DNA from: Desulfatirhabdium butyrativorans | GTDB taxonomy: Bacteria; Desulfobacterota; Desulfobacteria; Desulfobacterales; JAIFKL01 | DNA length: 12,879 nucleotides | Assembly: GCA_022736535.1 (NCBI GenBank) | Contig: DZCT01000100.1 | Coordinates: 1 to 12,879 of the forward strand | Reading direction: 5' to 3' | Shown: positions 7,078-12,879 of the stretch, piece by piece | How the letters are laid out: each line of letters starts with the position of its first letter | How positions within the stretch are numbered: position 1 is the stretch's first letter | The notes under the pieces: generated by a model | The model's database searches: none | What the model was told of the DNA's origin: nothing | What the model saw: the letters and a program-made list of their open reading frames with translations, nothing else | Position numbers and translations under genes: made by a program

Positions 7078-10000
7078 ATGGCAAACGCAAGTGAGAATAA
7101 GACAATCGGCAGCGTCATGGTGGTCGGCGCCGGTGTTGCCGGTATTCAGGCTTCTTTGGATATGGCAAATGCGGGATACTATGTCCATTTAGTTGACAAT
7201 TCGCCGAGCATCGGCGGACTCATGGCGCAGTTGGATAAGACATTTCCGACCAATGACTGCGCGATGTGCGTCATATCTCCCTTTCTGGTGGAAGTGGGGC
7301 GTCATCTCAATATCAACATCATTTCCAACAGCGAATTGGAAACGCTTGAAGGCGAAGCCGGCGCGTTCCGCGCCACGCTGCGGAACAATCCCCGGTACAT
7401 AGATGCGGAGAAATGCACAGCCTGCGGTCAGTGCCGGGATGTCTGTCCAGTAACGGCTGTCAATGAATTTGACTGCAATTTAGACCTGCGAAAAGCCACT
7501 TATATCAAGTATCCGCAGGCAGTGCCGCTGGCTTATAAAATTGACCGGAATACCTGCATCGGCTGCGGTATGTGCGAAAAAGTCTGTCTCGCGCAGGCGA
7601 TTTTTTACGACGACAAAGTCCGTCAGACGACGATAGAAGTCGGCGCGGTTGTGCTGGCGATGGGAAATGACGTTTTCAATCCCTCAGCTTTCGATACCTA
7701 CAACTACGCCAATCATCCCAATGTCGTAACCAGTCTGGAGTTTGAGCGGATTCTCAGCGCCTCGGGTCCCTACAAAGGACATCTCATGCGGCCTTATGAC
7801 CGGCAAATTCCTGAAAAAATTGCATGGATGCAGTGCGTGGGATCAAGAGACATTAACAGAGCGGACAACAGCTATTGCTCATCCGTCTGCTACATGTATT
7901 CCATCAAGCAGACGCTGATTGCCAAAGAACACGCGGAAATGCCCTTAGATACAGCAGTATTCTACATGGATATGCGGACTTACGGCAAGGAGTTCGACAA
8001 ATACTACATGCGGGCGCAAGACGGCGGTGTCCGCTTTATCCGCTCAAGGGTTCACACCATAGAGCCGGCCGGGGACGGCGATCTCAAAATCCGCTATGTC
8101 AGAGAGTCCGGCGAACTCGAAGAAGAGACATTCAACATGGTCGTGCTGGCAGTCGGTCTTACGCCTTCCAAAGATGCGGAAGCCCTTGCAAAGCGGATCG
8201 GCATTGATTTGAATGCTCATCGCTATGCAAAAACAAATGACCTCTCGCCGGTCAGCACGAGTCGGAAAGGCGTGTATGTCTGCGGCACATTTCAGGGGCC
8301 CAAAGACATTCCGCAGTCCGTCATGGAGGCATCCGCCGCTGCCGCACAGGCAACTCAGAATCTTTCCGAAGCAAGATGGACTTTGACTCGCACCAAAGAA
8401 CTGCCTCCTGAGAAAGATTTCTCAGGGCAGGAACCGCGTATCGGCGTGTTTGTCTGCAACTGCGGCATCAATATCGGCGGCGTTGCGGATGTGCCGGCGG
8501 TTCGGGAATACGCCAGAACTTTGCCGAATGTCATTCATGTGGAAGACAATCTCTTTACCTGTTCTCAGGATACGCAGGAGAATATCAAGAAAGTCATTGT
8601 CGAGAAAGGCATTAACCGGGTTGTAGTTGCATCCTGTTCGCCCCGCACCCACGAGCCACTTTTTCAGGAGACAATCCGTGAGACAGGTCTGAACAGATAT
8701 CTCTTTGAAATGGCGAACATCCGGGATCAGAATACATGGGTTCACATGCACAACCCGGAAAGAGCCACCGCGAAAGCCAAAGACCTTGTACGCATGGCAG
8801 TTGCCAAAGCCGCGTATGTAGAGCCTTTGCAGCAAGTCATTCTGGAAGTGAAACCCGCTGTTCTGGTAGTTGGCGGGGGCGTGGCAGGCATGGAAGCCGC
8901 GCTGGGTGTTGCGCGTCAGGGCTATCAGGCATATCTTGTGGAAAGAAGCAATCTGCTGGGCGGCGTTGCCCATCAACTGCGCCTGACATGGCAGGGCGAA
9001 GCGGTTGCGCCCTATCTGAAAGAACTCATTGAAAATGTTCAGAACCATGAACGCATTCAGGTCTTTCTGGAAACCGAAGTTACTCATACTACCGGCACTA
9101 TCGGCAATTTCATCACTACGATTGTCTCTAAAAACGGGAGTCAGAAAACCGCTGTTTTGGAGCATGGCGCCGCAATTCTCGCCACTGGCGGAAAAGAATA
9201 CAAGCCGACTGAATATCTCTACGGCAAACATCCGAATGTGCTGACACATTTTGACTTGGATCAGGCAATCACTGAGGAAAGCGGCACGCTGAAAAACGCA
9301 AAGATGGCGGTGTTTATTCAGTGCGTCGGCTCCAGAACGGCGGAGCGCCCTTATTGCAGCCGTGTCTGCTGTACGCACAGCCTCAAAAGCGCGCTGACGC
9401 TGAAGAAGATGAACCCGGAGATGAAAATTTTTATTGTCTATCGAGATATACGCTCCTACGGTTTCCGTGAAGACCTCTACAAAGAAGCCCGTGAAAAAGG
9501 CGTGCAGTTTGTCCGCTATGATCCTGAAAATCCGCCGAATCTCACCTCTGATGAACAGAACAATCTTTCGCTCACGGTGAAAGATCATATTCTGCAAAGA
9601 CCCTTGGAGATAAAACCGGATATAGTCATACTTGCCGCTGCCATTCTTGCCAATGAGAATAAGAAATTCTTTGAGATATTCAAGGTTCCGACCAACAGCG
9701 ACGGCTTTCTCGTGGAGGCTCACGCGAAACTGCGTCCGGTGGATTTCGGCTCTGAAGGCTTGTTCCTTGCGGGTCTGGCGCATTATCCCAAGTCATTGGA
9801 CGAGAGTATTGCTCAGGCGCGGGCGGCGGTATCCAGAACCATGAATATCGTGTCCAAGAAAGGGATTCTTGTCGGCGGCGTGGTCGCGGCGGTTAATTCG
9901 GATCGCTGCGCGGCATGTCTCACCTGTGTGCGAACCTGTCCCTACCATATCCCGCGCATCGGAGAAGAAGGATACGCGATTATCGAGCCTGCCGAGTGCC

Positions 10001-10110
10001 ACGGCTGCGGCATCTGCGTCTCGGAATGCCCCGGCAAGGCAATCTCCTTGCAGCATTTCACGGACGAGCAGATCAACGCAAAGACCGATGCGCTGTTTTC
10101 GGCAGCCTGA
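7078..10110 (+). CDS. hdrA: HdrA-type flavin/iron-sulfur electron-bifurcating subunit, second copy
   Basis: This 1010-residue paralogue of the first HdrA has the same order of domains. It has FAD motif GAGVAG (17-22), TFPTNDCAMC (C61, C64), ferredoxin motif 1 (113-124), ferredoxin motif 2 with standard spacing CIGCGMCEKVC (160-170), and QCVGSRD. The second half has VFVCNCGINIGG (C460, C462), LFTCSQDTQ, a second GGGVAGM (599-605), QCVGSRT, PVDF..EGLFLAGLAHYPK and two C-terminal ferredoxin motifs (944-955, 974-985). Long blocks are identical to copy 1, but the copies differ throughout, including the second ferredoxin motif and the third (CAACLTCVRTCPYHIP here). They are therefore an old pair, not a recent duplication. 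Ribosome site AGGAGGA at 7063-7069 fixes the start. Like copy 1 it is followed by an MvhD. It probably forms an HdrA-MvhD pair that delivers electrons to or from MetVF; whether the two HdrAs form one complex is unknown. Confidence 0.92.
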   Translation: MANASENKTIGSVMVVGAGVAGIQASLDMANAGYYVHLVDNSPSIGGLMAQLDKTFPTNDCAMCVISPFLVEVGRHLNINIISNSELETLEGEAGAFRATLRNNPRYIDAEKCTACGQCRDVCPVTAVNEFDCNLDLRKATYIKYPQAVPLAYKIDRNTCIGCGMCEKVCLAQAIFYDDKVRQTTIEVGAVVLAMGNDVFNPSAFDTYNYANHPNVVTSLEFERILSASGPYKGHLMRPYDRQIPEKIAWMQCVGSRDINRADNSYCSSVCYMYSIKQTLIAKEHAEMPLDTAVFYMDMRTYGKEFDKYYMRAQDGGVRFIRSRVHTIEPAGDGDLKIRYVRESGELEEETFNMVVLAVGLTPSKDAEALAKRIGIDLNAHRYAKTNDLSPVSTSRKGVYVCGTFQGPKDIPQSVMEASAAAAQATQNLSEARWTLTRTKELPPEKDFSGQEPRIGVFVCNCGINIGGVADVPAVREYARTLPNVIHVEDNLFTCSQDTQENIKKVIVEKGINRVVVASCSPRTHEPLFQETIRETGLNRYLFEMANIRDQNTWVHMHNPERATAKAKDLVRMAVAKAAYVEPLQQVILEVKPAVLVVGGGVAGMEAALGVARQGYQAYLVERSNLLGGVAHQLRLTWQGEAVAPYLKELIENVQNHERIQVFLETEVTHTTGTIGNFITTIVSKNGSQKTAVLEHGAAILATGGKEYKPTEYLYGKHPNVLTHFDLDQAITEESGTLKNAKMAVFIQCVGSRTAERPYCSRVCCTHSLKSALTLKKMNPEMKIFIVYRDIRSYGFREDLYKEAREKGVQFVRYDPENPPNLTSDEQNNLSLTVKDHILQRPLEIKPDIVILAAAILANENKKFFEIFKVPTNSDGFLVEAHAKLRPVDFGSEGLFLAGLAHYPKSLDESIAQARAAVSRTMNIVSKKGILVGGVVAAVNSDRCAACLTCVRTCPYHIPRIGEEGYAIIEPAECHGCGICVSECPGKAISLQHFTDEQINAKTDALFSAA

Positions 10111-10115
10111 TGAAA

Positions 10116-10197
10116 AATTGTAGAACGGGTTTGAAACCCGTTTTACAGGGAATGGCAATTGTAGAACTGGTTTGAAACCCGTTTTACAGGGAATTGA
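10116..10197. repeat. Two tandem 41-base repeats with internal palindrome
   Basis: The unit at 10116-10156 is followed directly by a nearly identical unit at 10157-10197. Each holds GTAGAAC(G/T)GGTTTGAAAC and then CCGTTTTACAGGGAAT. Copy 1 has a perfect 19-base palindrome, AACGGGTTTGAAACCCGTT (10124-10142); copy 2 has one mismatch. The second unit ends inside the ribosome-site region of mvhD2 (AAAGGAGAAG, 10198-10207). In RNA the hairpins would lie just upstream of that site. Confidence 0.8.
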
Positions 10198-10209
10198 AAG
10201 GAGAAGATC

Positions 10210-10635
10210 ATGTCAGACAGTTTTGAACCGCAGATTATTGCATTCTGCTGTAAATATTGCGCTTATGCCGCAGCGGACCTCGCGGGTTCGATGCGCCTGT
10301 CATATCCCAGCAATGTGAAAATCACTCAGGTGCCGTGTACGGGGCGGGTGGATATTGTTCACCTGCTCAGAGCCTTCGAGAACGGCGCGGACGGCGTATA
10401 TGTGGCAGGATGTATGGAAGGCGACTGCCATTTTGTTTCCGGGAATTTGAAAGCGCGGAAGCGGGTGGAATATGTCAAAAAGACATTGGCGGAACTGGGA
10501 ATTGAGCCGGAGCGGGTGGAGATGTATAATCTCTCGTCGGCGATGGGACCGAGGTTTGCGGAAATTGCGAATGAGATGACGGCAAGAATCAAAAAACTGG
10601 GACCCAGCCCGCTGAATAATAAAAAAGCGGCGTAA
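10210..10635 (+). CDS. mvhD: MvhD-type 2Fe-2S electron-transfer subunit, second copy
   Basis: At 141 residues this is a normal-length MvhD/FlpD. The five conserved cysteines are present: Cys14 and Cys17 in CCKYCAYAAADLAG, Cys43 in PCTGRVD, and Cys68 and Cys73 in GCMEGDCHF. The protein begins MSDSFEPQIIAF, close to the start of the longer MvhD upstream, and stops soon after the shared TARIKKLGP segment with a short polar tail. It lacks the winged-helix extension. It is cytoplasmic. It follows hdrA2 by 99 bases and precedes metV, so it most likely bridges HdrA2 to the MetV-MetF reductase. In methanogens the same family links HdrA to the Mvh hydrogenase, but no hydrogenase gene is present here. 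The strong ribosome site AAAGGAGAAG supports ATG 10210. Confidence 0.93.
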   Translation: MSDSFEPQIIAFCCKYCAYAAADLAGSMRLSYPSNVKITQVPCTGRVDIVHLLRAFENGADGVYVAGCMEGDCHFVSGNLKARKRVEYVKKTLAELGIEPERVEMYNLSSAMGPRFAEIANEMTARIKKLGPSPLNNKKAA

Positions 10636-10645
10636 ATGAAATGAC

Positions 10646-10876
10646 TGAAGATTGCGGTGAGTTATTTTGCCACGAATGGACACGAATTTTTCACGAATGA
10701 GGCACGAATTTTTTTGAATAAAATGAACACAAATTAAGAACAGAATACACACGAATGTCTTATCGAATTCGTGATAATTTCTTTTAATTTCCTCTATTAT
10801 TTTAAAATAAATTCGTGTTTTTCTATTCGTGAAAAATTCGTGTCCATTCGTGGCTGAAAACAAAGCGCAATCTTCA
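10646..10876. repeat. Large inverted repeat of about 230 bases between mvhD2 and metV
   Basis: This gap (10636-10894) has no gene. Its core is a perfect 30-base inverted repeat at 10669-10698 and 10825-10854, built from repeated CACGAAT units (GCCACGAATGGACACGAAT onward). Outer arms TGAAGATTGCG (10646-10656) and CGCAATCTTCA (10866-10876) pair as well. Between them are more CACGAAT/ATTCGTG pieces and a near-palindrome at 10761-10776. The centre is AT-rich. It resembles a palindromic mobile or REP-type element that has settled inside the operon. No transposase is present. Confidence 0.78.
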
Positions 10877-10894
10877 ATCCCAAAGAGGTGAAGC

Positions 10895-11569
10895 ATGATA
10901 GTTGCGGATCGAAAATCTCTCAATGAGATATTAGATATGGTTAAGAACTATAATAAGATATTAGTCGTCGGATGCAAGGGCTGTGTGACGGTCTGCAATG
11001 TCGGCGGATTGAAAGAAGTCCAAGTTTTGGCGGCTTCCTTGAAAATCGGGCGGAAAAAAGAAGAACGCCCCCTTGAAGTGGATGAAAAAATCCTTGAAAG
11101 GCAGTGCGATCCCGAATATATCGAACAACTGAAAGATGTTGTTGACAATTATGATGCCGTAGTTTCCATGGCATGCGGCGTGGGACCTCAGTTTCTGTCT
11201 GAGGCATATCCGAATCAGAAATTTTTTCCGGCAGTGAATACGACTTTTTACGGCGGCGCCGTGTCTCACGGAATATGGGAAGAACGCTGCGCGGGCTGCG
11301 GGAGCTGCATCATCCATTATTTTGACGGATTATGTCCCATTGCCCGATGCTCCAAAAGTCTGCTGAACGGTACCTGCGGCGGCTCAGACAGAGGCAAATG
11401 TGAAATTTCCAAAGATGTTGACTGCATCTGGGATAAGATTGTCAAGAAAAAGATTGCACAGGGAAGACTTGACGATCTGCTGCCTATCACGCCGGCAAAA
11501 GACTGGCGAACAGCACGGGACGGCGGTCCCCGAAAAGCCAGAAGGGAGGAATTGATACAAAATGGATGA
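10895..11569 (+). CDS. metV: MetV, iron-sulfur partner subunit of methylene-THF reductase
   Basis: This 224-residue protein matches the MetV (MTHFR_C) family found beside metF in acetogens and other Wood-Ljungdahl organisms. The N-terminal part has VVGCKGCVTVCNVGG (Cys27, Cys30, Cys34) and SMACGVGPQ. The C-terminal part is cysteine-rich: CAGCGSC (132-138), GLCPIARC (147, 152), GTCGG (161) and GKC (169). These cysteines bind metal, in line with the iron-sulfur clusters known in MetV. Its job is to connect MetF to the electron-transfer proteins; here those would be the MvhD and HdrA gene products upstream. Start: ATG 10895 with AGAGGTG at 10884-10890. Its last eight bases overlap metF, and the metF ribosome site (GAAGGGAGGA, 11541-11550) lies inside metV, so the two are probably translationally coupled and made in equal amounts. 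Confidence 0.92.
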   Translation: MIVADRKSLNEILDMVKNYNKILVVGCKGCVTVCNVGGLKEVQVLAASLKIGRKKEERPLEVDEKILERQCDPEYIEQLKDVVDNYDAVVSMACGVGPQFLSEAYPNQKFFPAVNTTFYGGAVSHGIWEERCAGCGSCIIHYFDGLCPIARCSKSLLNGTCGGSDRGKCEISKDVDCIWDKIVKKKIAQGRLDDLLPITPAKDWRTARDGGPRKARREELIQNG

Positions 11570-12494
11570 TCTGAAATCAGGAAGCAATCTTGAAAAAGTG
11601 TTGAAAGCAGGTCATTTCGCTTTTACCGGAGAATGCGGTCCTCCGAGAGGTGCAAATGTCGAACATCTGAAGGAGAAATTTGCTCATCTCAAGGGAAAAG
11701 TAGATGCAGTCAATATCACCGACAATCAGACCGCTGTAGTGAGAATGTCAAGCTGGGCGGCTTCTGCGATCATGGTTCAGGAAGGCATGGAACCCAATTT
11801 TCAGATGGTGTGCCGTGACAGAAACCGTCTCGCCATGCAGTCGGATATTCTGGGCGTTTACTCAATGGGCATACGCAACATGCTCTGTCTCTCCGGAGAT
11901 CATCAGAAATTCGGCAACCATCCTCAAGCAAAAAATGTTTACGACATTGACTCCATGCAGCTTATTTCGCTCGTCAAAAAAATGCGGGATGAGAAAAAAT
12001 TCATGAACGATGAAGAGATTGACATTCCGCCCAAACTCTTTATCGGCGCGGCATCGAATCCTTTTGCAGAGCCGTTTGAATTTCGTGTGCATCGTTTGGC
12101 AAAGAAAATCGAAGCCGGCGCGGATTTCATTCAGACCCAGTGCATCTACAACATGGAGAAATTCCGGGAGTTCATGAAACAGGCGGTGGATATGGGGCTG
12201 ACCGAAAAATGCTACATTCTCGCGGGTGTGACGCCCATGAAAAGCGTGGGTATGGCAAACTATATGGCAAAGTCGGTGCCGGGCATGGATGTTCCTGATG
12301 CGCTCATCAAGCGGCTGAAGGGCGTGGAAAAAGGAAAGGTCGCGGAAGAAGGCATCAAATTTGCGCTGGAGCAGATTGCAGAATTTAAGGAAATGAAAGG
12401 CGTTGCAGGCGTTCATCTGATGGCTATCGAATGGGAGCATAAAGTCCCTGAAATTGCGGAACGGGCAGGTGTGCTGCCGCGTCCCAAAGTGTAG
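11562..12494 (+). CDS. metF: Methylenetetrahydrofolate reductase, catalytic subunit MetF
   Basis: At 310 residues this is the standard length for bacterial MetF, a flavin-dependent TIM-barrel enzyme. It interconverts 5,10-methylene-THF and 5-methyl-THF in the methyl branch of the Wood-Ljungdahl pathway. Visible family motifs are FTGECGPPRG with Glu24 in the position of the catalytic glutamate, VNITDNQ (50-56), CRDRNR (84-89), LCLSGDH with Asp113 (108-114), the GAASNPFAEP segment, FIQTQ, and a late LAGVTPMKS. The partner metV overlaps its start by 8 bases. This is the paired MetV-MetF form used with Hdr or Rnf-type electron modules, not the stand-alone NADH form of enterobacteria. ATG 11562 is well placed after GAAGGGAGGA. 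It is the last gene of the operon; a hairpin follows at once. Confidence 0.95.
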   Translation: MDDLKSGSNLEKVLKAGHFAFTGECGPPRGANVEHLKEKFAHLKGKVDAVNITDNQTAVVRMSSWAASAIMVQEGMEPNFQMVCRDRNRLAMQSDILGVYSMGIRNMLCLSGDHQKFGNHPQAKNVYDIDSMQLISLVKKMRDEKKFMNDEEIDIPPKLFIGAASNPFAEPFEFRVHRLAKKIEAGADFIQTQCIYNMEKFREFMKQAVDMGLTEKCYILAGVTPMKSVGMANYMAKSVPGMDVPDALIKRLKGVEKGKVAEEGIKFALEQIAEFKEMKGVAGVHLMAIEWEHKVPEIAERAGVLPRPKV

Positions 12495-12535
12495 GAAGTG
12501 AGAAGTGAGAAATTGGTGTTTTCGTTTCTCACTTC
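12495..12535. terminator. Hairpin directly after metF, possible transcript end
   Basis: GAAGTGAGAAA (12502-12512) pairs perfectly with TTTCTCACTTC (12525-12535) around a 12-base loop, starting at the base after the metF stop. No T-run follows, so intrinsic termination is uncertain. The left side includes the 18-mer also found at 452-469, so this is also a dispersed repeat. It may end or protect the operon transcript. Confidence 0.5.
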
Positions 12536-12767
12536 AAATTTCGCTCTGCTCAGAATGAGATAAAAAATCAGAATGACATCTCCGAAGCACTGCTTTTCCA
12601 CTACTGCCCACTTTTCAATATTCTGCCTGTGCAAGTCCCTGTCTTCAGCCGTGCCAATCCTATCTACTTCTTAGCGTTTCTTCATGAATTGCTCTTACAC
12701 ACCGTAAAGATAAAATCTTTTTTAAGATACAGAAAATTTTTCGACGATATTACCGGTCGGCATTTTA
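12536..12767. other. Intergenic stretch without a recognisable gene
   Basis: No convincing coding region is seen on either strand. Two short direct repeats, CTCAGAATGAG and ATCAGAATGAC (about 12549-12576), resemble worn copies of the CGAAATGACA-type palindromes seen elsewhere in the window. At 12706-12723 AAAGAT/ATCTTT plus a few T residues forms a weak terminator-like hairpin. After about 12700 the sequence becomes strongly AT-rich. Confidence 0.5.
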
Positions 12768-12838
12768 TACAAAATTGTAATTTTAAATCATCTTAATTAC
12801 AAAATTGTAATTAAATATTTTTAAACTACAATTTTGTA
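12768..12838. promoter_or_regulatory. Three spaced TACAA-TTGTA dyads in an AT-rich tract
   Basis: TACAAAATTGTA occurs at 12768-12779 and 12798-12809, and its reverse complement TACAATTTTGTA at 12827-12838. The spacing is 30 and 29 bases, close to three helical turns, and each is followed by AAT. Repeated symmetric sites at a fixed spacing suggest a regulator's binding array, perhaps for a gene beyond the window end. AT-rich tandem repeat units or iterons are the alternative. The regulator is unknown. Confidence 0.45.
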
Positions 12839-12879
12839 ATAAATATTTTATTGTCTTTTTAATTAAATTATAAATAGTT

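Noticed and set aside
8422..9783. A 453-residue open frame on the minus strand
   Set aside because: It lies wholly antisense to the conserved hdrA2 gene, has no recognisable motif and reads like a back-translation of HdrA codons.
10116..10197. A CRISPR array
   Set aside because: There are only two adjacent copies with no variable spacers, so it is a simple tandem repeat.
10300..10923. A 207-residue minus-strand frame over the mvhD2-metV gap
   Set aside because: It runs antisense to mvhD2 and through the CACGAAT inverted repeat. It has no family features, and the repeat units alone explain its composition.

Overview
The window carries an anaerobe's Wood-Ljungdahl methyl-branch operon. Its core is a set of seven plus-strand genes (1413-12494): a fused HdrC-HdrB (HdrD-like) iron-sulfur protein, a long HdrA, an MvhD with an extra C-terminal domain, a second long HdrA, a short MvhD, MetV and MetF. 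MetF/MetV form methylenetetrahydrofolate reductase. HdrA/MvhD/HdrD-like proteins are the flavin and iron-sulfur modules used in flavin-based electron bifurcation. The closest arrangement I know is the HdrCBA-MvhD-MetVF cluster of the acetogen Moorella thermoacetica. Here the HdrA-MvhD pair occurs twice.

The organism is probably a sulfate-reducing Desulfobacterota (Desulfobacteraceae/Desulfonema-like). This is inferred from the HdrD-like fusion, the roughly 1000-residue HdrAs, the IscA-like gene and the very repeat-rich intergenic DNA. It is not proven by a marker gene.

Layout: 1-55 is the 3' end of a gene ending in a ferredoxin-type cysteine motif. At 160-444 lies an IscA/HesB-like gene broken by an in-frame TAA. 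At 502-1215 is a secreted DUF1573 protein. The hdr-mvhD-met operon fills 1413-12494. The last 385 bases hold no gene; they start with a hairpin and end in an AT-rich tract with three operator-like dyads.

Likely joint function: MetF carries the folate/flavin active site and MetV docks it to the iron-sulfur proteins. The MvhDs pass electrons to the two HdrAs, whose flavins could split electrons between NAD(H), ferredoxin and methylene-THF. In a sulfate reducer the methyl branch may run in the oxidative direction (acetate oxidation) as well as the reductive one. No hydrogenase, formate dehydrogenase or NADH dehydrogenase subunit lies inside the operon.

A second theme is repeats. Each of the five non-overlapping gaps inside the operon holds a different palindromic or tandem repeat, and further palindromes lie upstream and downstream of it. 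Only metV and metF are tightly joined (8-base overlap).
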